Notes: generated by a model from the sequence alone, not told the origin. A stretch of 64,000 bases of DNA from Sporopachydermia quercuum (GCA_001599295.1 BCGN01000009.1:558001-622000), one strand, 5' to 3'. Numbered from the stretch's first letter, positions 21,308-33,667 are shown. Translations and numbers: made by a program.

Positions 21308-22605
21308 ATGGTGAAGAAAGGTATGCAGAATAAGTGTGTGATGGGAACTGAGGCTGTAACACAGCATTGATTAGCTGGCTGATGATAATGATTGATAAGA
21401 ATGTTTTCTTTCATTGCTGTTTGATAGCTGATGATTGCAAGAGTATTATCATATTGATTAAAAACTCAAAATAGGCGCTTACTACAAAGCAGCAGCCAGT
21501 TGTAATCACTTGCTATCTTGTTAATATCCCATGCCAGTAGCATATTATTTCTAATCATCAACTTCAAACAGGTATACTAACACCTTCTATCTTTACAGTA
21601 TCATATAGAAGTCGAGCAGCACGAAGAGGTGAAGTTCCTGATCTTGAAAAAGATTTAAAAGCAGTTCCCAGAGCAACTGATACTGAATGTAAGTATTTAC
21701 GTCCCTAGGAGAAAGTTCTTTGTTTTTGATTCAATTATGGGTATGAAGATGATTTGATAGCATTTATGCTTTCCATTACTTATCATGAGCCATATCTTCA
21801 AATATAAGATATGAGCTGTACTATATTCAACAGTCTGTAACTGCCGGTAAATGGTTGAAATACAGCAAATAATTCGTTACTTTCATCATTTATACGTATC
21901 AAGTCAGATTGAATCAGCTATATAACTACTGATTTCTTTTCATACTCTCCCAATAGAAAACATCAATGATCTATTTATCAAATACTTTATCTCTCTACAA
22001 TCTAAACTTTCAGTTTATTATCACTTTTACTGGCTTTCCTTTACTAACAGAGCATATTTTCAGCTCTTGATGGTAAAACAAGAGTCCAAGCACATATTGC
22101 CTCGTTATCAGCAAGAGGTGTCTTGAACGATAACGGCAATAAAATCCAGAAACCAAGCAAAGGCAAAGCTAATAANTTATCATTATTGCTGTCGAACGAT
22201 GCTAACAAAAAGAAGAGGAAACTGAAATTGAAATCGAGCAAAGAAAAAATTGAAAAGCAGGTGAAAGCTTATAGGAACACTGATATTCTACAGAGTAAAA
22301 TTGAGAAAAGTATCGAAAGATATAAACTTGTGCAGAACAATTCTAGAAGGAAAAACTGGGATAATATTAATGAAGAAATTAGGAAAGATATAACTGTTGT
22401 TACTACTCAAGCTCCCGTTTTATTAGGAGACAACCCAGAAGATGATGGAAATAAAGAGAAGAGTATTGATGGTGATGATTGGGAAGATATGGTAGACGAA
22501 GATGAAGAAGAGGAAGAAGAGGACGAGAAAAATGGCCATAGGGGCTGGAATTCGATGAAGAATAGGAACGCTTTTTCTTTGTTGGAATCAGATATTGAAA
22601 TATAG
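21308..22605 (+). CDS. ECM1: Pre-60S export factor Ecm1, three exons
   Basis: Exons 21308-21320, 21599-21688 and 22064-22605 join to a 214-residue protein; yeast Ecm1 has 212. The spliced start MVKKVSYRSRAARRGE and the following PDLEKDLKAVPRA match the Ecm1 N-terminus, and ERYKLVQNNSRRKNWDNINE matches the conserved Arg/Trp-containing middle. An acidic DEDEEEEEEDE stretch lies near residues 180-190. Donors are GTATGC (278-nt intron) and GTAAGT (375-nt intron), each with TACTAAC about 17 nt before the acceptor. Ecm1 is a nucleolar and nuclear shuttling protein linked to export of pre-60S ribosomal subunits. The gene would be read as a 160-codon fragment without splicing. One ambiguous base lies in exon 3. 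Confidence 0.9.
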
Positions 22606-24033
22606 CGATAAGTTGGGGGAAAAGTGAAGAATGCTGAAGACGGAAACATATTGATTGGATTGCGAGTTAATGGGCTGACGATGGTGCTACCGTTGATATA
22701 ATCGATCATGATACACTTATGAGTAAAGCAATGAAATACAATGCAATACAATTTAAGATATTCATATGCTTTTCAAAAGCTCTAATTGTTAAGCACAATT
22801 AATAAAAGGATGTCCAGACTGTAGAATTTGGTTCCCGTAGAACCAGCGTGAATTCATGACATATTTTCCTTACTGAAAAGATGACTCATCAAAAAGTACT
22901 AAAATAATAATCCTTCAAACAGGGATAATACAGTGACAATCATTGCAAAACATTGAATGATCTCTTTGTTTTTACTCAAACTGAAAAGCAGGGTCTGTGA
23001 TAATTGAATCCTTTCAGTTACTAAGCCCTTATAAGCTCAATTATTATTTTATAGATACTGTTTTTTGTTTTATTCCTTAAGTGCTATTGAACAATTTTTA
23101 ATAAGTAAACAAAAATCTAAAACCCATCGGCGTAAATAAATTTTGCGAATCAATAAATAAATAAAGTAAGAAGAAAGAAATAACAAAATTATAGATGAGT
23201 AAAAGTAGAAAGCAAGTAAGAAAAAATGTAAGAAATTTCGTATCAGTCAAGCTAATACAAAGAACGAGTAAAAAGACAACGAAATAAATGTAAATAAAAA
23301 GGAAGAAAAAAGAGTCAATGAGAAGAAAAGAAATAATGAACTGGATTGTTAATAAATGCAAGAATCCCCATAACCAAATGCATAATAATAAACAACAAGG
23401 AAATAAGAAGAAAAGATGGGAAGATAAACAGTAAATAATGATTGAAACGTGACTAAGAAAGAAAAAAATGAACTGTTGAATGAATTTACGATGGATTATC
23501 TGCCAATCGTTTTATCCTCACAATTTATGTCGATAATTACCAGCTTGACTGACTTCTTCTACTAGAAATCCAAAAGAGGCATTATGGTTAAAGAAGAAAA
23601 TTAAGCAATGTGCAGTAGCAGGAAGCTTGAAATACGGAAAACATTGTCACAGGAAATATCTCAAAGAAGAATCAGCGAGCATCAAATAGTTAAGTCAGGA
23701 CAATAAACCAGAAACAATAAACCATCAAAGCAATTTCAAATAAAGCAACTTATCATAAATCATACTGCAAATAATTGACAGTATCTTTATAATCATTACA
23801 ATAATTGATTAAATGCTCCCAACATCATTTATTGTGATTTATGCAATTTTTTTAATTATTGCGCTGCTTTCCCCTTCCATATTTGATTTGCAAAAACTAA
23901 TTTTTGTCATTCATTCTGTTCCGTCACAAAATTTCAATCTTATTAATTATTGCATGAAAAGCTCATAGAACCCTTCATTTGCTGCCGTTACTTTTCTATC
24001 AACAAATACTCAACGAATGATCNGCCAACCAAA
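22606..24033. other. ECM1/PUB1 convergent intergenic region
   Basis: Very A-rich on the plus strand around 23090-23480 (long AAGAAA/AAATAA runs). The minus-strand frame in it encodes only Phe/Leu/Ile-rich low complexity. No gene recognised. Confidence 0.6.
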
Positions 24034-25560
24034 TTAATAAGTATAATCATTTCTAGCGTTAGGATTATTGTTCATTGAAATACCATTATTCACAGTATTA
24101 TTGATCAGTTGATTCTCACCATACTTTCCTATGGGCATTCCAACATTTTGAATCATGCCAATATTGCCATCGCCAATATTAATCAAATGGCCAGTAGCTG
24201 CAGGCACTCCAGTTGGACCACCATTTAATCCATTCATAGGCTCATTCCCTTGATCTTCATTTCCAGCACCAACAACTCCTTGTGGCGGTTGCTGTGACTG
24301 CTGTTGATGCTGATGCCGTTGCTGATATCTATAATGATTAGTACGATCTCTTCCCCAGCCACATTTCAAGAATTTACCATTAATAGCATATCCACTCAAT
24401 TGAACAATGGCCAGGGCAGCTCTTTCATGACTATCGTACTTTACGAAAGCAAACCCTCTATCTGGTTGATACTTAAAATCAACGATGTAACCAAAATTTG
24501 ATAATAATGGTAATAGATCATTCTGACTAGTGTAAGGAGTTAAATTACCAATATAAACAGTTGTCTGCCAATTTGGTGACTGTCTGAGAACCATTTCAAA
24601 CGATTGAGGGGTCATTAAATTAACTCCCATAGGTATTGATGGCACTGTAGGTCCCATCAATGATCTATTACCATGAGGATGATGATTCTGGTGAGGATTA
24701 TTATGTTGATGGTGATGATGTTGTTGATTAGGAGCAACCTTTTGATTAGCCCAGTTACAACGGATTTGTCTTGATCCAATCCAAGCTCGATCCATAGTTG
24801 CCAAAGCATTTTCAGCATCATTTATTTGTTTGAAAGAAACAAATCCGTATCCTCTTGATCTACCAGTTGACATGTCCCACATGACATGAGCTTCAATTAT
24901 AGAAGGGAACTTAGCAAACGATTTATATAGTAACTCGTCGTTAACATCAACAGAAAGATCACCTACAAATACATTGAACACATCAACTTCGTATTTAGTT
25001 TGCTGGGTTTGATAGGCATAATTGATCACTATTTCTGTTTGATTCAAATGTCTTTTATTGAGGGTATGGAGAGCCAATTCTGCTCCATTCATATCTCCAT
25101 ATTCAATGAATGCATAGTTAAATCCAATTCTGTTCTTATCGGGAAAGATTTTAATAGAAAGTACTTCACCAGTAACTGAGAATAAATCCCTGAGCATTTG
25201 TTCAGTTACGTTATGATCAATACCTCCGACGTAAAGGATTTTCCTGTTCAGTTCTCTGCCGCCTTTTGTCGCTGAGATTGGAGTTGCTGGACGAGCATTT
25301 GGATTCGACGAAACATTACTAGGTGTGTTATTCGTTGTAGTACTAGAAGCAGTATTAGAGGTATTATCTGTATTAGAAGCGGTATTATTACCTGTTGTGC
25401 TTGAACTGGCAGTACTGTCATCTACTGTATCATTTGATTCAATATTCGATTGAGCTGATATTGCGTTCGCTACTGCATCATTAGATTCAAGTACATGGTC
25501 TAATCCTTTATTTGACTCGCCAATATTGATGATTGGCTCACCCAAATTTTCCTCAGTCAT
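24034..25560 (-). CDS. PUB1: Poly(A)/U-rich RNA-binding protein Pub1 (TIA-1 family)
   Basis: A 508-residue protein with three RRM domains. RRM1 (about 105-185) has RNP motifs ILYVGG and NYAFIEY. RRM2 (about 195-275) has VFVGDL and RGYGFVSF, with the HVMWDMSTGRSRGYGFVSF signature typical of Pub1/TIA-1. RRM3 (about 335-410) has VYIGNL and RGFAFVKY. A Ser/Thr/Asn-rich N-terminus, a His/Asn-rich linker between RRM2 and RRM3, and a Gln/Gly-rich tail fit a stress-granule protein. In yeast Pub1 binds AU- and U-rich mRNA elements, stabilises transcripts and enters stress granules with eIF4G. The ATG at 25560 opens the frame cleanly and there is no intron. Nam8/Ngr1 also have three RRMs, but the spacing and RRM2 signature favour Pub1. 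Confidence 0.92.
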   Translation of the reverse strand: MTEENLGEPIINIGESNKGLDHVLESNDAVANAISAQSNIESNDTVDDSTASSSTTGNNTASNTDNTSNTASSTTTNNTPSNVSSNPNARPATPISATKGGRELNRKILYVGGIDHNVTEQMLRDLFSVTGEVLSIKIFPDKNRIGFNYAFIEYGDMNGAELALHTLNKRHLNQTEIVINYAYQTQQTKYEVDVFNVFVGDLSVDVNDELLYKSFAKFPSIIEAHVMWDMSTGRSRGYGFVSFKQINDAENALATMDRAWIGSRQIRCNWANQKVAPNQQHHHHQHNNPHQNHHPHGNRSLMGPTVPSIPMGVNLMTPQSFEMVLRQSPNWQTTVYIGNLTPYTSQNDLLPLLSNFGYIVDFKYQPDRGFAFVKYDSHERAALAIVQLSGYAINGKFLKCGWGRDRTNHYRYQQRHQHQQQSQQPPQGVVGAGNEDQGNEPMNGLNGGPTGVPAATGHLINIGDGNIGMIQNVGMPIGKYGENQLINNTVNNGISMNNNPNARNDYTY

Positions 25561-28500
25561 TATTCACTAAAAATATGAAATAAAAGTGCAGATCAGTACT
25601 AGTTATAGAATCAGCCGATCAATCAAGGATAAGCTATTACTTGCCAAAAAAGAATATTTCTTGTTTTTTGTGATAATTAATGCAGAGCAAGCAGCAAAAA
25701 TACCAATAATTATTGCAATAAATCAGTAATCACTTAATACAAAAATCAAATCAGGAAGTCTTCTGATTTTATTGTCGATAGTTCTAAAAGGTTATAAAAT
25801 TGTTCAGTCAATGAACTTCATTAATCTAGCTCTTTTTTGCAGTATAATCCGATACAAGCGAAATGAAAAACAGGAACAATATATAAATAACTAATATTTA
25901 TATTTAATTGTTTTTCCAAAATTCAGTTATTATTTTAGAATAATAAGAACTGGNAATAAAGAAATTTATTATGATGGTAAAGAAGAAAAGAAAGTTGCAA
26001 GGATGGAAGGAAGAAAGTATGGAAAATGAAAAGTTTCATTATGTAAATGAATGAGAATATGGAGACGAAGATGAGAAGAATGGATGAACATACGTTGGAC
26101 AAAAGTATGAGAATACAAGATAAAAATGTAAAGGAAAACGAGAAGAATGAATATATGAATTTTAAATACTATAGGGGATTTATTTTTATTGATCTGAACC
26201 TACTTTTTTAGAACTGTTTAGTTGAAATGTACTATTGGAAATGATTTTTCAAAGGGCCTAAGAAAATATGTTACATGATGAAGGATGAAAGGAAATTGGT
26301 TTAAAAAATCTAGGCAAACTCGGACTGGAACGAAAAAACAAAAATGAGAATGGCTATGTTGAATACAGGCGAGTTGAATGCTCGGATTATTTAAATTTGC
26401 CTACCGTGATTGTTCATTTATGAATGTATGAAAACGAGAATAGAACTGAGAGAGAAAATGAATCATTGAAAGAGAATCAAAAGGAAGAGGCTTGAGAAAA
26501 GTCACGACAAAATGAATAGTATGATGAGATTGTATCGATTCTTAGGCTTAGAAAAAAACCAGTAAAAATAATGTAAGGTAGTATCGGAATAAGAAGGAAA
26601 ATACTTGTATAAAAAACGGCTCCGGATATCCTGTTAAGTAGAAAGTTTGAGAGTACTGGCCAGGCTATGGAAATTATGCTGTGGGACAATTAGAAGACAA
26701 ACAATCAAAACAGTTGAAAAATAAAATAAGATTCAAAATGTCAGAAAATTATTTCTGACGTTAATACGTGGGAAATCGGTAAGTAATAAAGAAAGGAACG
26801 TAAGAGTCAACAAATCTTCGTAATACGGTAGTCTAGATGATGAGACTTGCTATTCTCGTTTGCAATTGACTACCTGTTGACTTTATTTCAGATTTGTAGA
26901 CCAACTGAGCCTGATTGCACATCCGTAGATCCTTACAACTTGCGATTTCACTTGATCTGTCAATACGACGATCAATTCCTCTGTTTTACCAAAAAAAACT
27001 AGTGATTCAAGTAATCAGTAACTCCGATCTCCCAACCATCGGAACTGTAAAAACCAAGTAAATTTAAATTTCTTAATACATTAAGGAATAAGCTTTTTCC
27101 CTAACGTATTTCAATTAATGAGAAGTAAAATGAGAGACTGTTCATTGGTTGGATGTCATGGATATGTCATGAATGTCGGGGATGAGATTGCTGGCCAGGT
27201 AGAACAAAGCGTGCCCATAGAGAAGACAAGCGAGATGTGTGGGAAGCAATAGAAGGGATGAAATAAAACTACAGTGGGTAGAAACAAAAAATCCATATAC
27301 TTGGTTCAAGTTGATAGAATTGCCTACTGTTGTTTGATATTCATTCATTTTGGATATATCTTTTCGCAAAGAGTTAATCCCCAGGTCATACATCTGCCAG
27401 TAGTATGATTCCGGCACCCTTTTCTCATCAACACTTTTTGACATTGTCTTGTCTAAATCAGACTCATATAACCGTTATAGTAATCTTTCATAGTCCCATT
27501 ACCCATACATAACCGACATGCGATGGAAACGGAAACGATATTTTTGCATATGGCAAACCGGAAATAATATCTTGTCACTGTTTAGCTTTAAATGTTCAAG
27601 TAATCACTATTATGACTGAAGCTTTAACATGAACTTACTCAGATATATGACTATTTCGTTCCCTATAAATAACAAGCTACCAAATATAAGAAACAATAAT
27701 TGACATATTTTTGGCTACAATTTCAAGATTATACAAGTAAAAAAAAAGTGCGTTGTGTTTTTATGATACTAGTAAATCTTTTGTTTGCTTACAAAGCCAT
27801 CACGGTGGAAAGAACAAAGTATACAAAGAAGAGTCAATTGTGAGGATCAACCGGTAGGCTGATTGGTATGCAATCGATATACTATATGTTCATTGCCTGA
27901 TATTGAAGACAGACTTGTTCTTCCTGGTAATAAGATAGGATAGCTTCTCCTGGTGATTTTTCAATTTTTCATCAGATTTTGTATAACTTTTCAGCTGGGA
28001 AATCCTATTCATTCTGCCATATTTTTTTTTATTGAGGTATCGTTCTGCTACCTTATCATATGGGCAATACAAATCGTGCACAGTTCGTTGTACAAATATC
28101 AACATCAACTCCAAAAATAGATCTAAAGGAAAACTAGTCACACAATAGTAACTTCTTGTCTGCTTCCAAGGGAAAGAAGAACCTGGATTAACAATTCAAC
28201 TCGATCATTTGAAGCTTTATCATACTTTTGCTCTCATCAGTGCAATACATTATAGTTCATAGTACTACAACTACTGCAATCCCTTGATGCACCAATTAAA
28301 AGGACCTTTGGAGCTTTACCGGACGAAAAGTCTGCTATTTATTTTATTGATTCATTATTTGGTGAACAGCAACCGAAGATACTTTGTCTTATCCACAACA
28401 CCGATTGTTGCATAGGAAGTGGAACCCATTGCTTGTAATTTAGACGATAACAGATCTTTGGCTTACAGCATAAAACTATAGCACATCAACAGGTAAAGAA

Positions 28501-28718
28501 TCAAATTTTCTTTTTGATTTATTTGATTGCAGATCATAAAATTGATAATTCCTATCATCGCTTAATCTAACTTAATGCTCTTGATTTGCGGAATTCAACC
28601 ATATTCAATAGCGAGTGCAATTCTGTTATCTTTGTTCCATAGCATGAGATCACTATTATTTTCACCTTCTTTTTTCTTCAACTCATGCTAATGTTTGCTA
28701 CCATTAGAATCTATCACA
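25561..28718. other. Long divergent intergenic region, PUB1 to the CENP-B-like gene
   Basis: A 3.2 kb AT-rich region. The only ATG-initiated frame of note is the 100-codon minus-strand ORF at 27142-27444 (listed). Frames at 26477-26689 and 27890-28141 (the latter begins with GTG) look spurious. No RNA gene, repeat or intron pair was recognised. Confidence 0.5.
27142..27444 (-). CDS. Hypothetical 100-residue protein with C-terminal hydrophobic segment
   Basis: ATG-initiated frame. Residues 1-48 are polar and helical in character, with YYWQMYDLGINSLRKDIS followed by KMNEYQTT. Residues 52-85 are hydrophobic (FISSLLLLPTHLACLLYGH) and could be one membrane segment, so the frame could encode a small tail-anchored protein. 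I recognise no family, and no branch point lies downstream to suggest a further exon. It may be a chance ORF. Confidence 0.25.
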   Translation of the reverse strand: MSKSVDEKRVPESYYWQMYDLGINSLRKDISKMNEYQTTVGNSINLNQVYGFFVSTHCSFISSLLLLPTHLACLLYGHALFYLASNLIPDIHDISMTSNQ

Positions 28719-30908
28719 ATGAATGCTCACACACCTAGCAACATAGCAGGCAGTAATACACTGCATTCAATCAACTTCACACCTAACAATGAATCACCGA
28801 ATACGCCTGCAACATTACCATTGATAAATTCCTCAGCATCAACGTCAGTATCAAATGCTGTTTTATCTCCTACTACTTCTGGTATCAATGCATCGATTGC
28901 AATATCACCAGAATTTGCAGCAGTGGACTCCACACTAATTGCCCAGCAGATGATATCAGCTAATCATACAGAACAAAAACGACCCCTAGCATCAGAACGA
29001 CATTTCCAGACAACAAAACAGAAAAGTAAACGTTTGAAAAGAAATTCAGCTGAATATCAGGAGAAAGAAAGGAAAATCCTATTAGCTAAGAAGGAATTCG
29101 AGGAATCTGGTAGGAAAATACCAGTAAGGCATCTTTCAGCGAAATATTCAATAGCAAAATCTTCATTGTATGATAGGCTGAAGCTGAAGAATCCATCAAA
29201 GAGCTATTTGGAAGCTCATGAGAAACAACAGAAGCTAAGAAAAGTAGAAGAAGAATTGCTGATGTATTATATAGAGTGCCAGCTATGTGTGTCTATGAGA
29301 CCTACTAAGGCTGTTCTGGAGAGTTTAGCAGAAGATATCCTGCTTATTAGAAACAGACGTTATGGGCAGTGCAAGGAACATAGAGAGAATGAAGAACATA
29401 CTGAAAATGAGGATGCTATAAGAAAGATATATGATGCTAGTAGCAAAGAAAACATCGACGAACTGAATAATATCGAAAATGCTGAAAATGACAAAGGTAG
29501 CATTGATTCCAATGGTTATACAGCCAGGACAAAAGTAGNCGTTGATAGTGAATTACTGGATATTTCTAATAGTCTGAATGATGTTGGTGCAATGACGTCG
29601 CCATCTAATTCCAACGATCAAATTGATAACGCTGGTAGTGCCAATGACAAGAATATTACTAATACAAATGGCTCAGGTGATGTCAGCATGAATATCAACC
29701 CAGAATTAACATCACTTCCCCATTCTTCCTTCTATATCCCAAGTGCTCCTGTTAGCGAACGAATTGAGCAGGAATCACAAAATGCTGCACTACCCACAAC
29801 AACACACAATCGCTCTTACAATATCTCCAATCAAAGCCCAAACGTCATCACTAATATCAACACCATATCTAACACGCCTACCGCTTGTTCTACCAGTTTC
29901 AACCCTCTGACTCAAATAGGTAAGAATTGGTTCATAAGATTCAAAGAACGGTATCAACGAAGACAATTTGGCCCTGGTTATTTAATGGACTTCCTTTCCA
30001 TGGATACGTACAACGTAACTTGCAAATTAACACCAGAATTGTATATATATTCATGGCTTGAAAGAACAATCAATATGTTTTACATAACTCCGGATCACGT
30101 GATCTGTGTTTATGAAACTTGTGACCTGACCTCAAAGACAAATCAATGTTCCATAATTGAATCTGTGACATTGGAACAAAAATATCTGACACCTTTGTTT
30201 GTGTTCAAAAAGGAAACCAAACGTCAGGACAAAGACGACAATTTCATTAATACTAGAATCTATAGTGAGAATGATGATAATATTAGAGATCAGAACACAT
30301 CAGCAAGTACTGCCTTGACAAACGGTGAGAACACTTCAAATGTCCCTATTATTTACACAGACAGTGGATTTATTTCACCATTACAATCAATCCACTGGTT
30401 AGAAACGGTTATTACACCATACATTACCGATGGGCAACCTACTGTCATTAGTACAGCCAAAAGTAAGAGTACGGTGAATACATCAGCTCCATCAAAGAAG
30501 TATTCGTTATTACTAATAGAAAACTCAATGATAAATATTCTCTCTTCAGAATTTATAGCCAAGTGCAAGGAGTCCAAGATAATACTTTTCTTTGTCTCTT
30601 CGTTCGATCGGTACTTCAAGAAGAATGGTAAAGCAATAGAAAACTTTTGGGACAAGCAACAATCAAAGCAAGTTGGAACAAGCAGTACAAGTATGGATCG
30701 CTCTTCTAGCATAAAGGTTCCTATTCTTTGGAAGTTTTCTTATGGCTTACTTGCAAAGCTCAAGCAAAAGCAGATTCAGCTGTTACTGAATAATGAACAT
30801 GACTATGTGAAGCATTATCTGAGTATACGACGAGCTATTATTGATCGGCAGGACAACATGAGCAAAACCGAATCATCAAGAACTTCTGGTGATTTCCCAA
30901 TTGAATAG
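28719..30908 (+). CDS. CENP-B/pogo transposase-derived protein
   Basis: A 729-residue intact frame. A psq-type helix-turn-helix (about 105-165; ILLAKKEFEESGRKIPVRHL followed by AKSSLYDRL) leads into a CENP-B-type HTH (EEELLMYYIECQL). That HTH is interrupted by an acidic, Asn/Ser-rich insertion of about 180 residues and resumes at IGKNWFIRFKERY (about 400-415). A DDE_1-like region follows (about 420-680). Where active pogo/Fot enzymes have the DETG and LLLDN motifs, this protein has VYETC and LLLIEN, so the catalytic acids look lost. Intact length, absence of terminal inverted repeats that I could see, and single copy in the window suggest a domesticated DNA-binding protein, in the manner of yeast Pdc2 or fission-yeast Abp1/Cbh. 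The in-frame TTG at 28695 is ignored; the start is the ATG at 28719. Confidence 0.8.
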   Translation: MNAHTPSNIAGSNTLHSINFTPNNESPNTPATLPLINSSASTSVSNAVLSPTTSGINASIAISPEFAAVDSTLIAQQMISANHTEQKRPLASERHFQTTKQKSKRLKRNSAEYQEKERKILLAKKEFEESGRKIPVRHLSAKYSIAKSSLYDRLKLKNPSKSYLEAHEKQQKLRKVEEELLMYYIECQLCVSMRPTKAVLESLAEDILLIRNRRYGQCKEHRENEEHTENEDAIRKIYDASSKENIDELNNIENAENDKGSIDSNGYTARTKVXVDSELLDISNSLNDVGAMTSPSNSNDQIDNAGSANDKNITNTNGSGDVSMNINPELTSLPHSSFYIPSAPVSERIEQESQNAALPTTTHNRSYNISNQSPNVITNINTISNTPTACSTSFNPLTQIGKNWFIRFKERYQRRQFGPGYLMDFLSMDTYNVTCKLTPELYIYSWLERTINMFYITPDHVICVYETCDLTSKTNQCSIIESVTLEQKYLTPLFVFKKETKRQDKDDNFINTRIYSENDDNIRDQNTSASTALTNGENTSNVPIIYTDSGFISPLQSIHWLETVITPYITDGQPTVISTAKSKSTVNTSAPSKKYSLLLIENSMINILSSEFIAKCKESKIILFFVSSFDRYFKKNGKAIENFWDKQQSKQVGTSSTSMDRSSSIKVPILWKFSYGLLAKLKQKQIQLLLNNEHDYVKHYLSIRRAIIDRQDNMSKTESSRTSGDFPIE

Positions 30909-31389
30909 TAGTGCTGGTTTCTGATGTACTACTAAGAATTCTGCCGGTACTTATCCATTCCAGAACTTGAATTGGACAGTCACAAGCTTCATCAGGCTGT
31001 ATCAAATGATTCCACTCATAGTGCAGAGTGAACGAAGACGATCTTAATTAACAGCCAATTGAGAGATATTCAGTGAGTTGTATTATAGGATAAAATCTAA
31101 TTAATTGTAAATGTATGATTGCAGGTAAAAGAAGCATATTCCACCTGGGGTATAATACAATCCCCTAATGTATAAGACGAAAGATGAATTCAAAGATAAA
31201 AAGTAGATACATTTACATTCAAATGAACTATTAAGACCTTTCATATAAACAAGAGCCATGTTGAAAACATGAATATATTCTACCAATACATTATGCTATA
31301 CTATAAGCTGTGTAACTACAGTATACATATTCTTTCTCTATACATCATATGTCACATATTCCTCACCACATCAACCATCTTCTACCTTT
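30909..31389. other. Short convergent intergenic region before CNE1
   Basis: Convergent 3' flanks of the CENP-B-like gene and CNE1. AT-rich; nothing recognised. Confidence 0.7.
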
Positions 31390-33162
31390 TTATGCTTTTC
31401 TCTTTCTTGCCTTAGTAGCTCCCTTAGAAGATCCACTGGTTTTACTTTCAGCTTCCTCAGCAGCTTCCTTTTTCTTTTTTAACTCAGCAAATTCTTCTGG
31501 TGAAACCTTGATGGGATTCTCCTCAGTACCTTCTTCGTTAGAGCCAAATACTGAAACAGCAGCACTAAGAATAGCACCCCAGGTGGCAAAAAATAAAGCA
31601 AAAACAATAAGGAAGACCAAAGTGTTGATAGTTGACTCGATTGGCCTTCCAGCAACGACGCCAATAGGGTCAGCACTAAAGTCAACAACCCAATCACAGA
31701 ACTCTCCAAAGAACTTTCCATATACTGGAGAAATTGAATTCAACCAGTTAGTAATCAAACCAAATATAGAATCTCCACTTCCTTCAGAGTTGAATAACTC
31801 GCCAGCAGATTCTGGTGGTGTAATTGGTTCTTCAACAGGTGTTTTAGATTGTCTCTTTTCTTCCGCTTTTTCTAGTTTGAACTTCGGAACAAATGTTTCG
31901 TTTCCAATAAATTCTGCTTGTTCAACTGAATGGCCAAGGTATATATTATCAAAGAGGATATCTGGTTGCATAGTCCATAGTTCGAATCCAATGGCTCCAA
32001 TAGGTTCTAAATTGGAGGGAGTCGTATCTTCGTAGTAATCAGGGTTAGGGATCAACCTTGGAGTCCATTCACCTTTATAATCAGGGTTAGGAATCAATGG
32101 GGGAGTATATTTACCTTTATATTCAGGGTTAATAATCATTGGTTGTTCCCAAACACCACAACCATGATTTTCGCATTCAGGGTTGGGAATATAAGGAGCG
32201 ACCCATTCTCCATCTTCTTCGTCGTCCCAATCCTCTGGTTTCTCAGCTTCAGGATCGATAATATATTCCGGAGCCTCATCATCCCAATCATCAGGTTTAA
32301 CAGCATCTGGATCAGGAATTTCTAGTGGTGCATCTTCATCCCAACCTNCGGGCTTTTCTAGTTTCTCCGGATCAGGAATCATCTCATCATCGACCCAATC
32401 CTCAGGCTTGGTATCATTTATATCTTCAACCTCCTTTGGAGGGTTCAATGAAGGCTTCAAAACACCCTCAACAAGTAAATTTCCAGCTTTCACAACATCA
32501 CCGTTGATTCTGATTTCAAAATCTTGATTTGGCTTGATTATGAGTGTATAAAGTGTAGAAGTATTCACAATACGAGCTGTTGGTGGTGATGATAAATGTT
32601 TTTCTTCATATTCTCCAGTCTTTTCATTCTTACGCTTAACAATGAAATGGACTTTGTTGGTGTAGCCACATTTATCAGGACCAAACATCAATTGGTATGG
32701 AGTATCTCCACTGAATTCCTCTTCATTGTCTATTGAAGACAAAAGTTTGAGATAAGCACCACCACATTCAATACCTTGTTGAAGCTTGACTTCGTATTGC
32801 AATACTAATGTGCCATTAGTATTGTCAAAAGGTTCATCAAGCTTTGCAGAAATAGCATGACGAGCAGCAGGTGTCTTCACAACAAGGCCTAGATCATTCT
32901 TGAATCCTGGCAACACCTTGCTCTCTTCAAATGCCCATTTTCCTCTATATGATAACTCTTCTGGACCATCAGTTGTCATATGATGAGAAGGCTTCCAACG
33001 AGTTTCATATCCTTCGTAGAACTGTTCAAAGAAAGGAGCATCAGGTACTGACAGTGGCTTGAACTCTGGATGCTCTTCCGAACTACCAGCTTCTGCAACA
33101 ACTGTGAAAGCATTATAAGTAGCTGCTAAGATAGCATAAAGCAATGATTGACTTAACTTCAT
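31390..33162 (-). CDS. CNE1: Calnexin, ER lectin chaperone
   Basis: A 590-residue type I membrane protein. It has a signal peptide (about 1-23), a lumenal lectin domain, an arm-like P-domain (about 255-390) with KPEDW-type and NPxYKG-type repeats ([44 protein letters not shown]), the rest of the lectin domain, one membrane segment (about 515-540; [19 protein letters not shown]) and a short cytosolic tail ending KARKRKA. Calnexin binds monoglucosylated N-glycans on nascent glycoproteins and assists folding in the ER. The lectin-domain cysteine pair is visible near KCGY and ECGG. The ATG at 33162 is directly followed by the signal peptide. A UPRE-like CAGCGTG lies about 500 bp upstream. One ambiguous base lies in the P-domain. 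Confidence 0.97.
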   Translation of the reverse strand: MKLSQSLLYAILAATYNAFTVVAEAGSSEEHPEFKPLSVPDAPFFEQFYEGYETRWKPSHHMTTDGPEELSYRGKWAFEESKVLPGFKNDLGLVVKTPAARHAISAKLDEPFDNTNGTLVLQYEVKLQQGIECGGAYLKLLSSIDNEEEFSGDTPYQLMFGPDKCGYTNKVHFIVKRKNEKTGEYEEKHLSSPPTARIVNTSTLYTLIIKPNQDFEIRINGDVVKAGNLLVEGVLKPSLNPPKEVEDINDTKPEDWVDDEMIPDPEKLEKPXGWDEDAPLEIPDPDAVKPDDWDDEAPEYIIDPEAEKPEDWDDEEDGEWVAPYIPNPECENHGCGVWEQPMIINPEYKGKYTPPLIPNPDYKGEWTPRLIPNPDYYEDTTPSNLEPIGAIGFELWTMQPDILFDNIYLGHSVEQAEFIGNETFVPKFKLEKAEEKRQSKTPVEEPITPPESAGELFNSEGSGDSIFGLITNWLNSISPVYGKFFGEFCDWVVDFSADPIGVVAGRPIESTINTLVFLIVFALFFATWGAILSAAVSVFGSNEEGTEENPIKVSPEEFAELKKKKEAAEEAESKTSGSSKGATKARKRKA

Positions 33163-33667
33163 GGTGTATGATAAACAACTCGCAAACTAAGTAAGACTCA
33201 AAGCAATTGCCGATTCACCAATTAACACAACGCAATTGAATACCTTAATGGATGTATGCAAATACTTGACTTAAATTATCTGTAAAATGTTATATTCTTA
33301 CACTAATACAATAGTTGTATCATATATGATCATAAATTATGATGAGCATAACTGTCAGTAATAGATGCTACTAGTTGATCTGGTTTATTATTCAATTCTT
33401 ATTGATTAATTCCTTTTCTGTAGGGTTTTCTTTTATGTTCTTTAACTACGTGTCAATTTACGATAAGAGAAGTGACATTATTTCCGAAATTTGGACTGGG
33501 GGTGTACGGGATATATTACTGTTTGGTAGATATATAGAACATGATGATATGTGACTTATATAGAATAAGAAAGACAAGTGATGGATATTATGGTCAAGCC
33601 TGGATTATTTAAGTAAGATAAAAATCTAAAAATTTAAATCTGATCTATTTGTTCGATCGTTTATTAT

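Noticed and set aside
23098-23361. 87-codon Phe/Leu-rich minus-strand frame
   Set aside because: Produced by an A-rich tract; it looks like a membrane protein only because of base composition.
27890-28141. 83-codon minus-strand frame
   Set aside because: Starts with GTG rather than ATG, with no splice signal or family resemblance.
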